Shown here one piece after another: positions 7,679 to 15,139 of a DNA stretch of 21,113 bases (positions are counted from its first letter, which is position 1; each line of letters opens with the position of its first letter). Where the stretch lies: NCBI GenBank assembly GCA_021832495.1, contig JAKBKR010000006.1:1-21113 (forward strand). Direction: 5' to 3'. The translations under genes were made by a program, and so were the position numbers. The notes below the pieces were generated by a model. It made no database searches. It saw only the letters and a list, made by a program, of their open reading frames with translations, and was not told where the DNA came from. Source of the stretch: a bacterium. Lineage in GTDB: Archaea; Thermoplasmatota; Thermoplasmata; Lutacidiplasmatales; UBA184.

Positions 7679-8816
7679 GCCTCCGAAGCTCGCCGCGCAC
7701 ATGCGATACCGAGGAGAGTACGATTCCGTTCTCCTCTAGCCGGCGGAGAACGTTCGTGAGAACGTTCTGTTTCACTCCTAGGGCTCGCGCGATCCCCCCC
7801 TGCGTGATCTCAGGCGGGGTGAGTTCGCTCGGGTTCACGAACCCCTGTTGGGAGAGGTGCACGACCACACGATGGGAAAGGGTGACGGCAGGTACAGCCG
7901 GAGGGGACGCGTCGGTGGCAGTTTCCGTGGGATCGGGCGGCGTTGGCCCATTCCCAACGGAGGGTACCTTACCCGATTCGGCTTCTTCCGAATGGGGAGC
8001 CTCCGGGGCGAGCAGTGCGGGTTGTGAACGCTCGGGTGGGTCCGATCCTCTTCGACGGAGGAGGAAGAGGGCACCCAAGGCGACCAAAAACCCCCCGGTG
8101 AATCCGGCGGCGGCCCACACCCAGGGGGATGCGGGGTTGCTCGAGGCGCCCACCTGCAGGCTATCGACGCTCACATTCATCTCGGCCGTGGCTTGCGTCC
8201 CCGATGAATCCTCCACGGTGACGGTGGCGTGGTAATCCCCAGGGGAGGTGTACTCATGGGCCACCACCGCTCCCGAGCCTGTTCCACCGTCCCCGAAATG
8301 CCACTCGAAATACGTGTACGTTCCGGTCCCACCAGATGCGGAGACATTGTAAACCACGGTCAAGGGAGCGTATCCTGAGGTTGGTGTGGCGGACACCGAT
8401 AGAACAATGGGCGCATGCCCGACCATGATGGTCACGGGACCCCCCAGGGAGGATGCGCTTCCTTCCCAGACTTCCACGATGGCTGTGTACCTTCCCGGGG
8501 CCACATACTCATGGGTCGGGCTGGCATTCTCCGGGGTGGCTGAGCCGTTGTAGTAATCACCGTCCCCGAAACTCCAGTTGTACCGGGTCGGGGTTCCCGA
8601 GAGTACGGTGGCGGAGAAGGACACGAACAACGGGGCATTTCCCGTGGATGGAGTGGCCGATATCGACACGGAAAATGCGGAATGGATCGGCGAGGCTCCA
8701 CCGATGCCCCCGGATGAAAAGACTACCGCAAGGACAAGGAGCGGCAGGGATGCTCGACCAATTCGTGCCACGAAACCCGACCTACCAGTCCTCGAGATTC
8801 CTTGTGGGCATATCAC
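7611..8816 (-). CDS. Membrane-anchored PKD receptor with cytoplasmic winged-HTH domain (putative one-component regulator)
   Basis: Four parts are visible in 401 residues. A signal peptide (about 17-41, SLPLLVLAVVF then ASP) precedes two PKD domains (48-133 with WSFGDGDYYNGS and THEYVAPGRYTAIVEV; 137-218 with WHFGDGGTGSG and HEYTSPGDYHATV). A transmembrane helix follows (229-253), then RRRG as a positive-inside stop-transfer signal. After a Pro/Glu-rich linker (254-310), residues 311-401 form a winged helix: ITQGGIARALGVKQNVLTNVLRRLEENGIV is the HTH, HVRGELRRLKSYRLT the wing. The topology puts PKD outside and the DNA-binding domain inside, so I infer that surface contact or ligand binding controls transcription directly. 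The start is GTG 8816; GTG 8771, directly before the signal peptide, is an alternative. It lies 76 bp downstream of the six-PKD gene and overlaps the methyltransferase end by 68 bp. Confidence 0.85.
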   Translation of the reverse strand: MICPQGISRTGRSGFVARIGRASLPLLVLAVVFSSGGIGGASPIHSAFSVSISATPSTGNAPLFVSFSATVLSGTPTRYNWSFGDGDYYNGSATPENASPTHEYVAPGRYTAIVEVWEGSASSLGGPVTIMVGHAPIVLSVSATPTSGYAPLTVVYNVSASGGTGTYTYFEWHFGDGGTGSGAVVAHEYTSPGDYHATVTVEDSSGTQATAEMNVSVDSLQVGASSNPASPWVWAAAGFTGGFLVALGALFLLRRRGSDPPERSQPALLAPEAPHSEEAESGKVPSVGNGPTPPDPTETATDASPPAVPAVTLSHRVVVHLSQQGFVNPSELTPPEITQGGIARALGVKQNVLTNVLRRLEENGIVLSSVSHVRGELRRLKSYRLTAQGDALARELRGRKP

Positions 8817-8892
8817 CTCTCGTAGCGGACCCGGGGGCCGTTCCGGTGTCCGCCTCGCCGGACGCTCGTCGGTGGCGTGCCATGGGGACGCT

Positions 8893-10992
8893 CTACGAGA
8901 GGAGTTTTCTTGTGGCCCTTGCGCGCCATCGGGCCAAGAGATAGTACCCTACGAGGACCGCCCCGACACCTCCCGCGCCGGCGCCCAGCAGGTACTCGCT
9001 GTCAAGGGACGTGTTCCCGGACATTTGCGTCCCGGAACTCGTGACGAGGATGTTCCCAAAGACCTCAGTACCCTGTCCCTGGCCCGAGGTGGCGTTCAAC
9101 ACGACCCGGAAAGTGCCCGGGTCCTGGTAGACATGGTGGATGATTTCCCCTGGAACCAGTCCGTGGGCGATCGCGCCATCCCCGAAGGCAAGCGTCAACA
9201 GGTACGGCGAGAGCCCACCTGACACCTTGCCGATCGTGAACGTGACGTTCAGCGGTGCGCTTCCCCGTACTGGGGTGACATTCAGCCCGACGGACATGGT
9301 TCTTGACCCGAGATCGAGGGGGATACGCTGCGATGTGACCGAGCCGGCAGCGTCCACCACATAGGCGGTAACGGTGTAGAACCCCGCGAGGGGGTAGTAT
9401 ACTTGGAAATTCGTGGGGGCACCGGACCAGGGGGCAAGCCCGAGCGTCTGGTTCCCGTTTCCCGTGGACAGTTTCAAGCTGTAGTAGGGAGTTCCACCAG
9501 TTGCCTGTACCTGGATCGAAACGTTGAGCGGAGCGATCCCGGGGTCGGGCAGAATGTTCAGGGTGACCGCCAACGGGGCGTTCGTGGAATTGTTCCCGAC
9601 TTGCACGTTCACAGACGAGACAACGCTGGCTCGGCTAGAGTCCGTCACCACGACGGAGGCCGTGTAATCCCCCGGCAAGGCGTACGTGTGATCGATCGGG
9701 GCGCCCGAGCCATTACCACCATCCCCGAAGGTCCAAGCAATGACGTAAGGTGGCATACCTCCGGTCACATTCGCCCAGAACTCCACCGTGAGCGGGGCGC
9801 TCCCGGAAAGGGGGCGCGAACTCGCTTTGACCGCCAGGGAGCTCGAGTTGCTCTGCACCGTGACATTCACACATTGGGTCACGGAGTGATTGAGGGAGTC
9901 GTAGGCATTCCCGCAAGCGGTGAATGTCCCAACCCCCGGGTACGTGTGGTTGACCATGAGCCCATACCCCCATGTGCCATCACCGAAATTCCAGTTGACA
10001 CCATACGGCGGGGAGCCGCCCGAGATGCCCGCAACGAAGGTCACAGAGAGGGGAGCAGGTCCCGTGGGAACGGAAGGTGAGGTCTTGATCGTAAGGCTAA
10101 GGTTCGACGTCCCGTTGGTCCCATTGCCGTTCCCGTTGGACATGGCGATTACCTGAACACACTGCGGAGTCGAAGCCTGCCCCGTGGAGGCCATGGCCGT
10201 CCCGCATGCCCGGTAGGTACCCGCCGAAAGATAGACTTCGCTCACGGAGGCATTGGTCCCGTTGACGGACCGATTGTCCCCGAAGCTCCAGTCGAAGTCG
10301 TACGGCGGGGCTCCGCCGGAGACGGTTCCCTCGAACTGGACCTTGAGGGGCACGAGGCCGCTCGGCGGTGATGGAGTGGTCGAAACGCGTAAGGAAAGGG
10401 ACGAATTGTTGGTCCCGTTCCCTCCTCCGCCCATCCCCGACACCCGAACCGACACACATTGGGTTGCCGAGGCGTTCTTCTGGTCGTACCCGTAAGCACA
10501 TGCGGCATACCTTCCGCTCGTCGAGTATGTGTGGGACACATTCAGACCCTGGCCCCAGAGAGAACCGTCCCCGAAATTCCAATTGGCCCCATAGGGGGGG
10601 GCTCCACCCGATAGCGTGGCATGGAAGGCCACGGTCAGCGGAGCCGATCCATTTGCGGGAATGGGCGTCGTGGTGACGACGATACTGAGCCCGTTGGTGC
10701 CATTTGTGCGATTTGCGTCCGCCGGGGTTGCAGGACCCACGGTCGGACCCTGTACCGGGAAGGCCGTTCCGGATCCCGAGGCGGTGGCCGACCCGAAGAA
10801 GAGCAGGGCCGACGTCACCATTGCCCCTGCCACTAACAAGCTGACCAATGAAAGATAGGCCAACTCGCGTCTTCTACTTGATTGGGCGGGACCATAAGCC
10901 GTTGCGGTGAACGGTATGGCGGTGCTCGTTCTGACTTGTACCAGGATTTCCCTGGAAGGGCCCTCCCGGGCCCGCTCCTCGGTTTGCGTCAT
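8893..10992 (-). CDS. Surface protein with six PKD domains and C-terminal membrane anchor
   Basis: Residue numbers are counted from the in-frame ATG at 11028. After a basic N-terminal region and a signal/anchor helix (56-80, RRRELAYLSLVSLLVAGAMV) come six PKD-type Ig-fold domains at about 114-196, 211-295, 310-392, 397-477, 486-573 and 578-665, with hallmarks such as WNFGDGSLWGQG and HTYSTSGRY. Domains 1-3 each carry two cysteines (177/191, 275/290, 372/386) placed to form an internal disulfide; domains 4-6 have none. Asn/Gly/Thr-rich linkers contain many N-glycosylation sequons. A C-terminal helix (about 680-699) ends in RWRARATRK. The protein should be extracellular and anchored, for adhesion or protein binding. 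ATG 10992 is preferred because TATTTGAA lies about 28 nt upstream. It probably shares an operon with the PKD-wHTH gene downstream. Confidence 0.87.
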   Translation of the reverse strand: MTQTEERAREGPSREILVQVRTSTAIPFTATAYGPAQSSRRRELAYLSLVSLLVAGAMVTSALLFFGSATASGSGTAFPVQGPTVGPATPADANRTNGTNGLSIVVTTTPIPANGSAPLTVAFHATLSGGAPPYGANWNFGDGSLWGQGLNVSHTYSTSGRYAACAYGYDQKNASATQCVSVRVSGMGGGGNGTNNSSLSLRVSTTPSPPSGLVPLKVQFEGTVSGGAPPYDFDWSFGDNRSVNGTNASVSEVYLSAGTYRACGTAMASTGQASTPQCVQVIAMSNGNGNGTNGTSNLSLTIKTSPSVPTGPAPLSVTFVAGISGGSPPYGVNWNFGDGTWGYGLMVNHTYPGVGTFTACGNAYDSLNHSVTQCVNVTVQSNSSSLAVKASSRPLSGSAPLTVEFWANVTGGMPPYVIAWTFGDGGNGSGAPIDHTYALPGDYTASVVVTDSSRASVVSSVNVQVGNNSTNAPLAVTLNILPDPGIAPLNVSIQVQATGGTPYYSLKLSTGNGNQTLGLAPWSGAPTNFQVYYPLAGFYTVTAYVVDAAGSVTSQRIPLDLGSRTMSVGLNVTPVRGSAPLNVTFTIGKVSGGLSPYLLTLAFGDGAIAHGLVPGEIIHHVYQDPGTFRVVLNATSGQGQGTEVFGNILVTSSGTQMSGNTSLDSEYLLGAGAGGVGAVLVGYYLLARWRARATRKLLS

Positions 10993-11016
10993 CGCCTTTC
11001 CATAGGGACACCCAAG

Positions 11017-11024
11017 TTCAAATA
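11017..11024 (-). promoter_or_regulatory. Putative TATA box for the six-PKD gene
   Basis: TATTTGAA on the minus strand is centred about 28 nt before the ATG at 10992. It overlaps codons 2-4 of the longer reading frame from 11028, which argues against the longer start. Confidence 0.4.
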
Positions 11025-11038
11025 CCATCGGTGAAGAT

Positions 11039-11058
11039 ACGACACGTATCCGTGTCGT
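11039..11058. repeat. Perfect inverted repeat (8+8) in a divergent promoter region
   Basis: ACGACACG and CGTGTCGT flank a 4-nt centre TATC. The repeat lies between the promoter box of the six-PKD gene (ending at 11024) and that of the thioredoxin gene (from 11104). It is suitably placed to bind a dimeric regulator controlling either gene. There is no T-run, and neither flanking gene ends here, so it is not a terminator. The binding protein is unknown. Confidence 0.5.
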
Positions 11059-11103
11059 CCCACGGATTCCGAGGCGTATTCAGGTTCCGGAAATCACCCG
11101 TAC

Positions 11104-11112
11104 CTTCATAAT
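11104..11112 (+). promoter_or_regulatory. Putative TATA-like box for the thioredoxin gene
   Basis: TTCATAATC is the only A/T-rich stretch here and is centred about 28 nt before the ATG at 11136, as expected for a leaderless transcript. This supports ATG 11136 over the GTG at 11130. Confidence 0.45.
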
Positions 11113-11135
11113 CTGACCCGGCGTGTTTTGTGGAG

Positions 11136-11612
11136 ATGACGAACGAGGCGAACTCCCGGCAGCCCGGGATCTTCCGAAGGATATTCGGCGGCTTACACCC
11201 CGTGCCGCACCCCGCCGAGCCTTCCTCGGCAGGATCCCAGGCACCCGTACACCCAGATCAACCCCGGCATGTTGAGCGGCGTCGGCCCTCGAACCTGACC
11301 ACCCTCAACTTCGAGCGCTTCCTCCAAGAGAATCCCCGTGTAGTGGTCGATTTCTGGGCCAGTTGGTGCCGGCCGTGCAAGGTGATCTCCCCGATGCTCG
11401 AGGCGGCGGCCAAGGACATCCCGGGGGGATTGGAAGTGGGGAAGGTCAACATCGAACACGAACCTTCCCTTGCGCGCAAATGGGAGGTCAAGAGCATTCC
11501 GACGCTGGTCGTCTTTTGTCACCAGAAGCCGGTCGGCCGAATCGTAGGTGTTTCGGCCCCCGGAGCGCTCCGGAACAAGCTGGACCATGCCCTGCGGCAT
11601 TGCGAAGGCTGA
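11136..11612 (+). CDS. Thioredoxin-fold protein with N-terminal extension
   Basis: This is a thiol-disulfide oxidoreductase of the thioredoxin family. The domain (about residues 50-150 of 158) contains VVVDFWASWCRPCKVISPM with active-site Cys78 and Cys81, KVNIEHEPSLARKWEVKSIPTLVVF with the cis-Pro, and GVSAPGALRNKL. The CRPC centre is close to the usual CGPC. About 50 residues precede the domain (Pro/His/Arg-rich, no signal peptide), which is unusual because thioredoxins normally begin near strand 1. Two further cysteines lie after the active site (VVFCHQKP and RHCEG at the C-terminus). The GTG at 11130 is an in-frame alternative start. The gene is divergent from the PKD pair and ends 33 bp from the convergent PP-loop ATPase gene. 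Its partner proteins are not shown by context. Confidence 0.88.
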   Translation: MTNEANSRQPGIFRRIFGGLHPVPHPAEPSSAGSQAPVHPDQPRHVERRRPSNLTTLNFERFLQENPRVVVDFWASWCRPCKVISPMLEAAAKDIPGGLEVGKVNIEHEPSLARKWEVKSIPTLVVFCHQKPVGRIVGVSAPGALRNKLDHALRHCEG

Positions 11613-11645
11613 AGTTCGAGGAAGGTCCTTCGTATCGCTCCAAGT

Positions 11646-12350
11646 TCAATCGGGAGCAGGCGTGGCCCGATCGACCAGGGAAGCCTCGTCGATCACCAGG
11701 GTGGCCTGTGACCCTGAGCGGTAGATATGGCTACTCCGAATCTCCACCCTAGCGCCGAAGAACGGGGCGTCCATGACGAGGGTCTCGTACTCCCCGCCTT
11801 CCCCTGAGACGTTGAAGGCCCGGACGGACTTCGAGAGGTCGGCCAGCTTTCGGATAAGGTCATCATCGATCCTCCGACCGAGGAGGTCCTCCGTGAGCGG
11901 TTCGCTGGCGACCGAGATGATACGGGCCTCCATCCCCACCGCGCAGATCTCCCGGAGTACCTCCTCCTGAGAGGCCCTCCAGAGCGGTGCGAAGACTTGG
12001 AGCCCACTAAGAGATGCGGCGAGCCAAACTCGCGACCACTGGTACGAGGATTGTATCGCCCCGACCACGACGCCGTCAAGCCCCCGGTCCTTGACCCCGG
12101 AAAGAGCCTCGGCCAGGGACGTGAGTTCGGCGGCCTCCCCTGCCCCGTGGATTTCCCCCCGGACGTAACGCTTGCCCCAGGCTCGCGCAAGGAGCGGGAC
12201 GAGGGACAGGTTCGGGGTATGGAAGAGCATCGAGTCGGAGTCGGCAGGATGCAGGGTGAGGAGTTCCTCGATCGGCCACCCGTGGCTCTCGCAGAGATAA
12301 GCCGAGAAGATGGAGTCCTTCCCCCCCGATACAAGGGCAGAGAGCCTCAA
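11646..12350 (-). CDS. Dph6-like PP-loop ATPase (diphthine--ammonia ligase family)
   Basis: The family amidates diphthine to diphthamide on elongation factor 2 using ATP and ammonium. The PP-loop SGGKDS is at residues 8-13. Downstream are WGKRYVRGEIHG, GVVVGAIQSSYQWSRV, FAPLWRASQEEVLREI and FNVSGEGGEYETLVMDAPFF, the strongly conserved family block. Its 234 residues match archaeal members. The start is TTG at 12350, directly after the purL stop (TAG-TTG), which suggests coupled translation. No closer alternative fits, because the PP-loop follows within eight residues. Related PP-loop ATPases with other substrates exist, so the exact reaction is inferred. It is the last gene of the purS-purL cluster. 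Confidence 0.82.
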   Translation of the reverse strand: MRLSALVSGGKDSIFSAYLCESHGWPIEELLTLHPADSDSMLFHTPNLSLVPLLARAWGKRYVRGEIHGAGEAAELTSLAEALSGVKDRGLDGVVVGAIQSSYQWSRVWLAASLSGLQVFAPLWRASQEEVLREICAVGMEARIISVASEPLTEDLLGRRIDDDLIRKLADLSKSVRAFNVSGEGGEYETLVMDAPFFGARVEIRSSHIYRSGSQATLVIDEASLVDRATPAPD

Positions 12351-14678
12351 CTACGCCCCGGGGGTCGAAGCGAGGCGATCCCGCCATTCCCGGTACAACC
12401 GCATCAGGTCGAGGCGGGCTTCCACCCGCCCCTCCGAACGGATCACGCCCACATTACGGGTGACCTGACCGAGGCGGGTCCAAGGAAGGTCCCCGAGCAT
12501 CTCCTCCACTGCGCCACACCGCGAAGGGGGCACCTCGAACAACCACCGGGAGCCCCCTTCCGACACAAGCCCTCGCCACGGTGGGATCGCTTCCAGCTCT
12601 GGAAGCGTCACGTCAAACCCGAGCGACCGCCCGAAGGCCATCTCGCAGAGCGCGACCCCGATCCCACCTTCGGATACATCGTGACAACTCTCAACCCATC
12701 TCCTTTCACCCAGGCCTAGCAAGACCTCCCCCAAGCGCCGCGTCGCGGCGGGATCGATGTCAGGCACGGATGTTTCAGGGAGGGAAAAGGTACGAGCGTA
12801 GAGGGATCCCCCCATGTGGGGAGAGGTCTCCCCCAAGAGGTAGATGACATTGCCCGGTCGCTTGAACGGTGTCGTTACCACCCGTTCCACGTCCGGGTGG
12901 ATCCCCACCGCAAGGACCACAGGGGTAGGGGGGATCTCGTATCCGAACCCTCCATTGTAAAAGCTCACGTTCCCGGAGGGAATGGCCAATCCCAGTGCGC
13001 GGGCTGCGGACGCCAGCCCTTCTAGGGAGGCATCGAAGTCTCCCAGCACTTCGGGATCCTCCGGATTCCCGAAGTTCAGGCAGTCGGTCAGCGCGTCGGG
13101 CCGGGCTCCGGAGGCAAAGAGGTTCTGTGCCGCCTCCACGACCGCGGCCTTTCCTCCAGTCTCGGGATCGAGGGCACCGATGAATGGCGCCGACCCTGTG
13201 GCGATGGCCAAACCCTTCTTGAGATCGGGATGGATCCGCAGCACCGCGGCATCGGAATGGGTCGGGGTCCGGGCATGCCCCGAGAGCGGGCCCACCTCCG
13301 TGTTCCCCTGAACCTCGTGGTCGTAGAGGCGGACGACCGGCTCCCGGCTCGCTCCCTGCGAAGTTCCCAGTAAGGCCGAGAGCACCTCCTCCCAGCTCCC
13401 CTTGGGCCCCAGCAGGGCCCCGCTCATCTTGGATCGCGGCCGAGATCGCACCGGGCGGTCCAAGAGCTCCGGTTCCACCCGGAATCCGACCTCCAACCGT
13501 CCCACGAGACGCCCCTCATAGTAGAGGGACTCGTAGGGGGGCGGGGTGACCTCACCGATCACGGAGAAGGGAACCCCATGGAGTCGGAATATGGTCTCCA
13601 ACCGCCTCAAGTGCGCCGGTCCGACGGAGAGCAGCATCCGCTCTTGGCTTTCGGATATCCAGATCTCCCAGGGCTCGAGCCCGCTCTCCCGCAAGGGGAC
13701 CCGGTCCAGATGGATCTCGCTCCCGAACCCGCCGGCATGCACGAGCTCCCCGGAAGACGTTGCGAGACCCCCACCTCCCAAGTCCTTGAGCCCCGAGATG
13801 AGCCCCTGCTCCACCGACTCGAGCACGGCATGGATCAAAGGTTCCTTCATGATGGGGTTGCCGAGCTGCACGGCCGGCCGGGACTCCTTCTCGCTCTTTC
13901 CCGTAAGTTCCTTTGAGGCGAAGGATACGCCCCCGATCCCATCCCGGCCGGTGAGCCCGCCCACCAGTACCAGCTTCTCTCCCACGTGCCGTGCCCGATT
14001 GGGGAGGAGATTCTTGCGTCGAAGCACCCCCACACAACCCACGTTCACCAGCGGATTGTAAGTATAGGCCTCATCGAAAGTGAGCGAGCCGCTCACGGTG
14101 GGAACCCCCACGCGGTTCCCATAATCCGCGATCCCCGAAACGACGTACCGGAACAGGTAGCCCGGGTGTTTCACCCCGGTGGGCAGTGAAGTGGACTCCC
14201 GGTGGAGAGGCCCGAAGAACAACGGGTCGGCCAGGGCGACGGGTTTCGCCCCCATGGCCAAGACATCCCGAAGGATGCCGCCGATGCCCGTGGCCGCCCC
14301 TCCGTACGGTTCGATCGCACTGGGGTGATTGTGAGACTCGATCCGTAGAGCATACGCCCACTCGCTATCGATCGGCATCACTCCGGCAACGCCGCTTGCA
14401 AGGTCCCGGGTGTTGTCCGGAAGGTCGATCACATATCGTTTAAGGAACGGTTTCGAAGTCTTGTACGAACAGTGCTCGCTCCAAGATTGGGCGATACCAG
14501 AGATCTCCACCCGAGTGGGGTCCCGTCCCTCCCGGACAAAGTAAGAGCGCAACCGCTTGGTCTCTTCGCCAGAGAACCCCAATTGGTACGACCGCAGGAC
14601 CGTGTCGACCTCCCCTGGAGGTATTCGGGCGATAGGAATGGTGGGCCCCGAGGGGACGTTCCGGGACGTTGGGGACAT
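12351..14678 (-). CDS. purL: Phosphoribosylformylglycinamidine synthase subunit PurL
   Basis: PurL converts FGAR to FGAM, using ATP and ammonia from PurQ, in de novo purine synthesis. At 775 residues it is the small (multi-subunit) type. IAQSWSEHCSYKTSKPFL holds catalytic His69. ESHNHPSAIEPYGGAATGIGGILRDVLAMGAKP is the signature metal/ATP segment, and LKDLGGGGLATSSGELVHAGG marks the first half's end. The second half starts with the SDAAVLRIHPDLKKGLAIATG block, followed by DALTDCLNFGNPEDPEVLGDF and SCHDVSEGGIGVALCEMAFG. The protein has a short extra N-terminal stretch (MSPTSRNVPSG). The start lies 2 nt after the purS stop and the stop directly touches the next gene's TTG. purQ is not in this window. 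Confidence 0.95.
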   Translation of the reverse strand: MSPTSRNVPSGPTIPIARIPPGEVDTVLRSYQLGFSGEETKRLRSYFVREGRDPTRVEISGIAQSWSEHCSYKTSKPFLKRYVIDLPDNTRDLASGVAGVMPIDSEWAYALRIESHNHPSAIEPYGGAATGIGGILRDVLAMGAKPVALADPLFFGPLHRESTSLPTGVKHPGYLFRYVVSGIADYGNRVGVPTVSGSLTFDEAYTYNPLVNVGCVGVLRRKNLLPNRARHVGEKLVLVGGLTGRDGIGGVSFASKELTGKSEKESRPAVQLGNPIMKEPLIHAVLESVEQGLISGLKDLGGGGLATSSGELVHAGGFGSEIHLDRVPLRESGLEPWEIWISESQERMLLSVGPAHLRRLETIFRLHGVPFSVIGEVTPPPYESLYYEGRLVGRLEVGFRVEPELLDRPVRSRPRSKMSGALLGPKGSWEEVLSALLGTSQGASREPVVRLYDHEVQGNTEVGPLSGHARTPTHSDAAVLRIHPDLKKGLAIATGSAPFIGALDPETGGKAAVVEAAQNLFASGARPDALTDCLNFGNPEDPEVLGDFDASLEGLASAARALGLAIPSGNVSFYNGGFGYEIPPTPVVLAVGIHPDVERVVTTPFKRPGNVIYLLGETSPHMGGSLYARTFSLPETSVPDIDPAATRRLGEVLLGLGERRWVESCHDVSEGGIGVALCEMAFGRSLGFDVTLPELEAIPPWRGLVSEGGSRWLFEVPPSRCGAVEEMLGDLPWTRLGQVTRNVGVIRSEGRVEARLDLMRLYREWRDRLASTPGA

Positions 14679-14680
14679 CT

Positions 14681-14950
14681 TCAGCGGAGCTCGCGAATGG
14701 AGACCTGATGGATCACAGGATTGGCGAGGAGTCGCTCCACGCTCTCCGAGGCCAGGCGGAGGGCTTCCTTCGAATTACCACTGGATATCTCGAGCTCGTA
14801 GATCTTGGCGACCCGCACTCCGGAGATCCCCCGGATCCCAAGCATCTCAAGAGCCCGGGCCGTGGACGCTGCCTCGGCGTCCATGACCCCCGGTTTGAGC
14901 TCCACGCGTACCTCGACCGTTCTCCTTTGCGACCTTCCCGACTTGGCCAT
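14681..14950 (-). CDS. purS: Phosphoribosylformylglycinamidine synthase subunit PurS
   Basis: PurS bridges PurL and PurQ in the FGAM synthase complex. At 89 residues it is slightly longer than usual. VEVRVELKPGVMDAEAASTARALEMLGIRGISGVRVAKIYELEI is the full family pattern (strand, KxGVxDPxG-like turn, helix, then VRxGK-like strand), and the C-terminal part VERLLANPVIHQVSI is also typical. The first nine residues are basic and likely disordered. The ATG at 14950 is supported by a TATA-like box about 29 nt upstream. purL begins 2 nt after the stop, so the pair is translated together. Confidence 0.93.
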   Translation of the reverse strand: MAKSGRSQRRTVEVRVELKPGVMDAEAASTARALEMLGIRGISGVRVAKIYELEISSGNSKEALRLASESVERLLANPVIHQVSIRELR

Positions 14951-14974
14951 CGCGCAGGGTCGAACTGGGGGGGG

Positions 14975-14984
14975 TGTATTACGC
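14975..14984 (-). promoter_or_regulatory. Putative TATA box with BRE for purS-purL
   Basis: On the minus strand GCGTAATACA, preceded by the purine-rich AGAAA as a possible BRE, is centred about 29 nt before the purS ATG. It would give a nearly leaderless transcript for purS, purL and the Dph6-like gene, independent of the small ORF upstream. Confidence 0.45.
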
Positions 14985-14988
14985 TTTC

Positions 14989-15009
14989 TAACGTTCCCCT
15001 AACGTTCCC
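14989..15009. repeat. Tandem TAACGTTCCC direct repeat upstream of purS
   Basis: TAACGTTCCC occurs at 14989-14998 and again at 15000-15009, directly upstream of the purS promoter box and overlapping the last codons of the small ORF. A related TAACGTTC lies at 15197-15204. The 11-bp spacing puts both copies on the same face of the helix, as for a regulator site, but no function is known. Confidence 0.4.
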
Positions 15010-15139
15010 GGTGGATATCGTCTAGGAACGTCCGGAGGAAGAGCGCCGCCCGATCGGGATCGCCTTCCCGGAGCAAGAGGAAACCCCGACACAGCTGAGC
15101 GAGGTGGAAACGCTGACGCTCATCGATAGGAGAGTCCAT
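14999..15139 (-). CDS. Small ORF, 46 residues, unrecognised
   Basis: The frame encodes an amphipathic, charged peptide starting MDSPIDERQRFHLAQLCRG and ending FLDDIHRER, predicted to be mostly helical (LCRGFLLLREGDPDRAALFLRTF). It has a helix-turn-helix-like hairpin appearance similar to a single TPR-type repeat, but I do not recognise a family. Support for it as a gene is the TATA-like ATATAA at 15175-15180, about 36 nt upstream of the ATG, and its position leading the purS cluster. It has no visible ribosome site. It could be a real small protein or a chance frame in GC-rich DNA. Confidence 0.45.
   Translation of the reverse strand: MDSPIDERQRFHLAQLCRGFLLLREGDPDRAALFLRTFLDDIHRER

Noticed and set aside
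9403..10080. 225-codon plus-strand frame inside the six-PKD gene
   Set aside because: Antisense of repetitive PKD-coding DNA; its apparent repeats merely mirror the PKD repeats.
11029..11064. Extending the six-PKD protein upstream beyond 11028
   Set aside because: No upstream start codon with family support; this stretch holds the inverted repeat and promoter elements.
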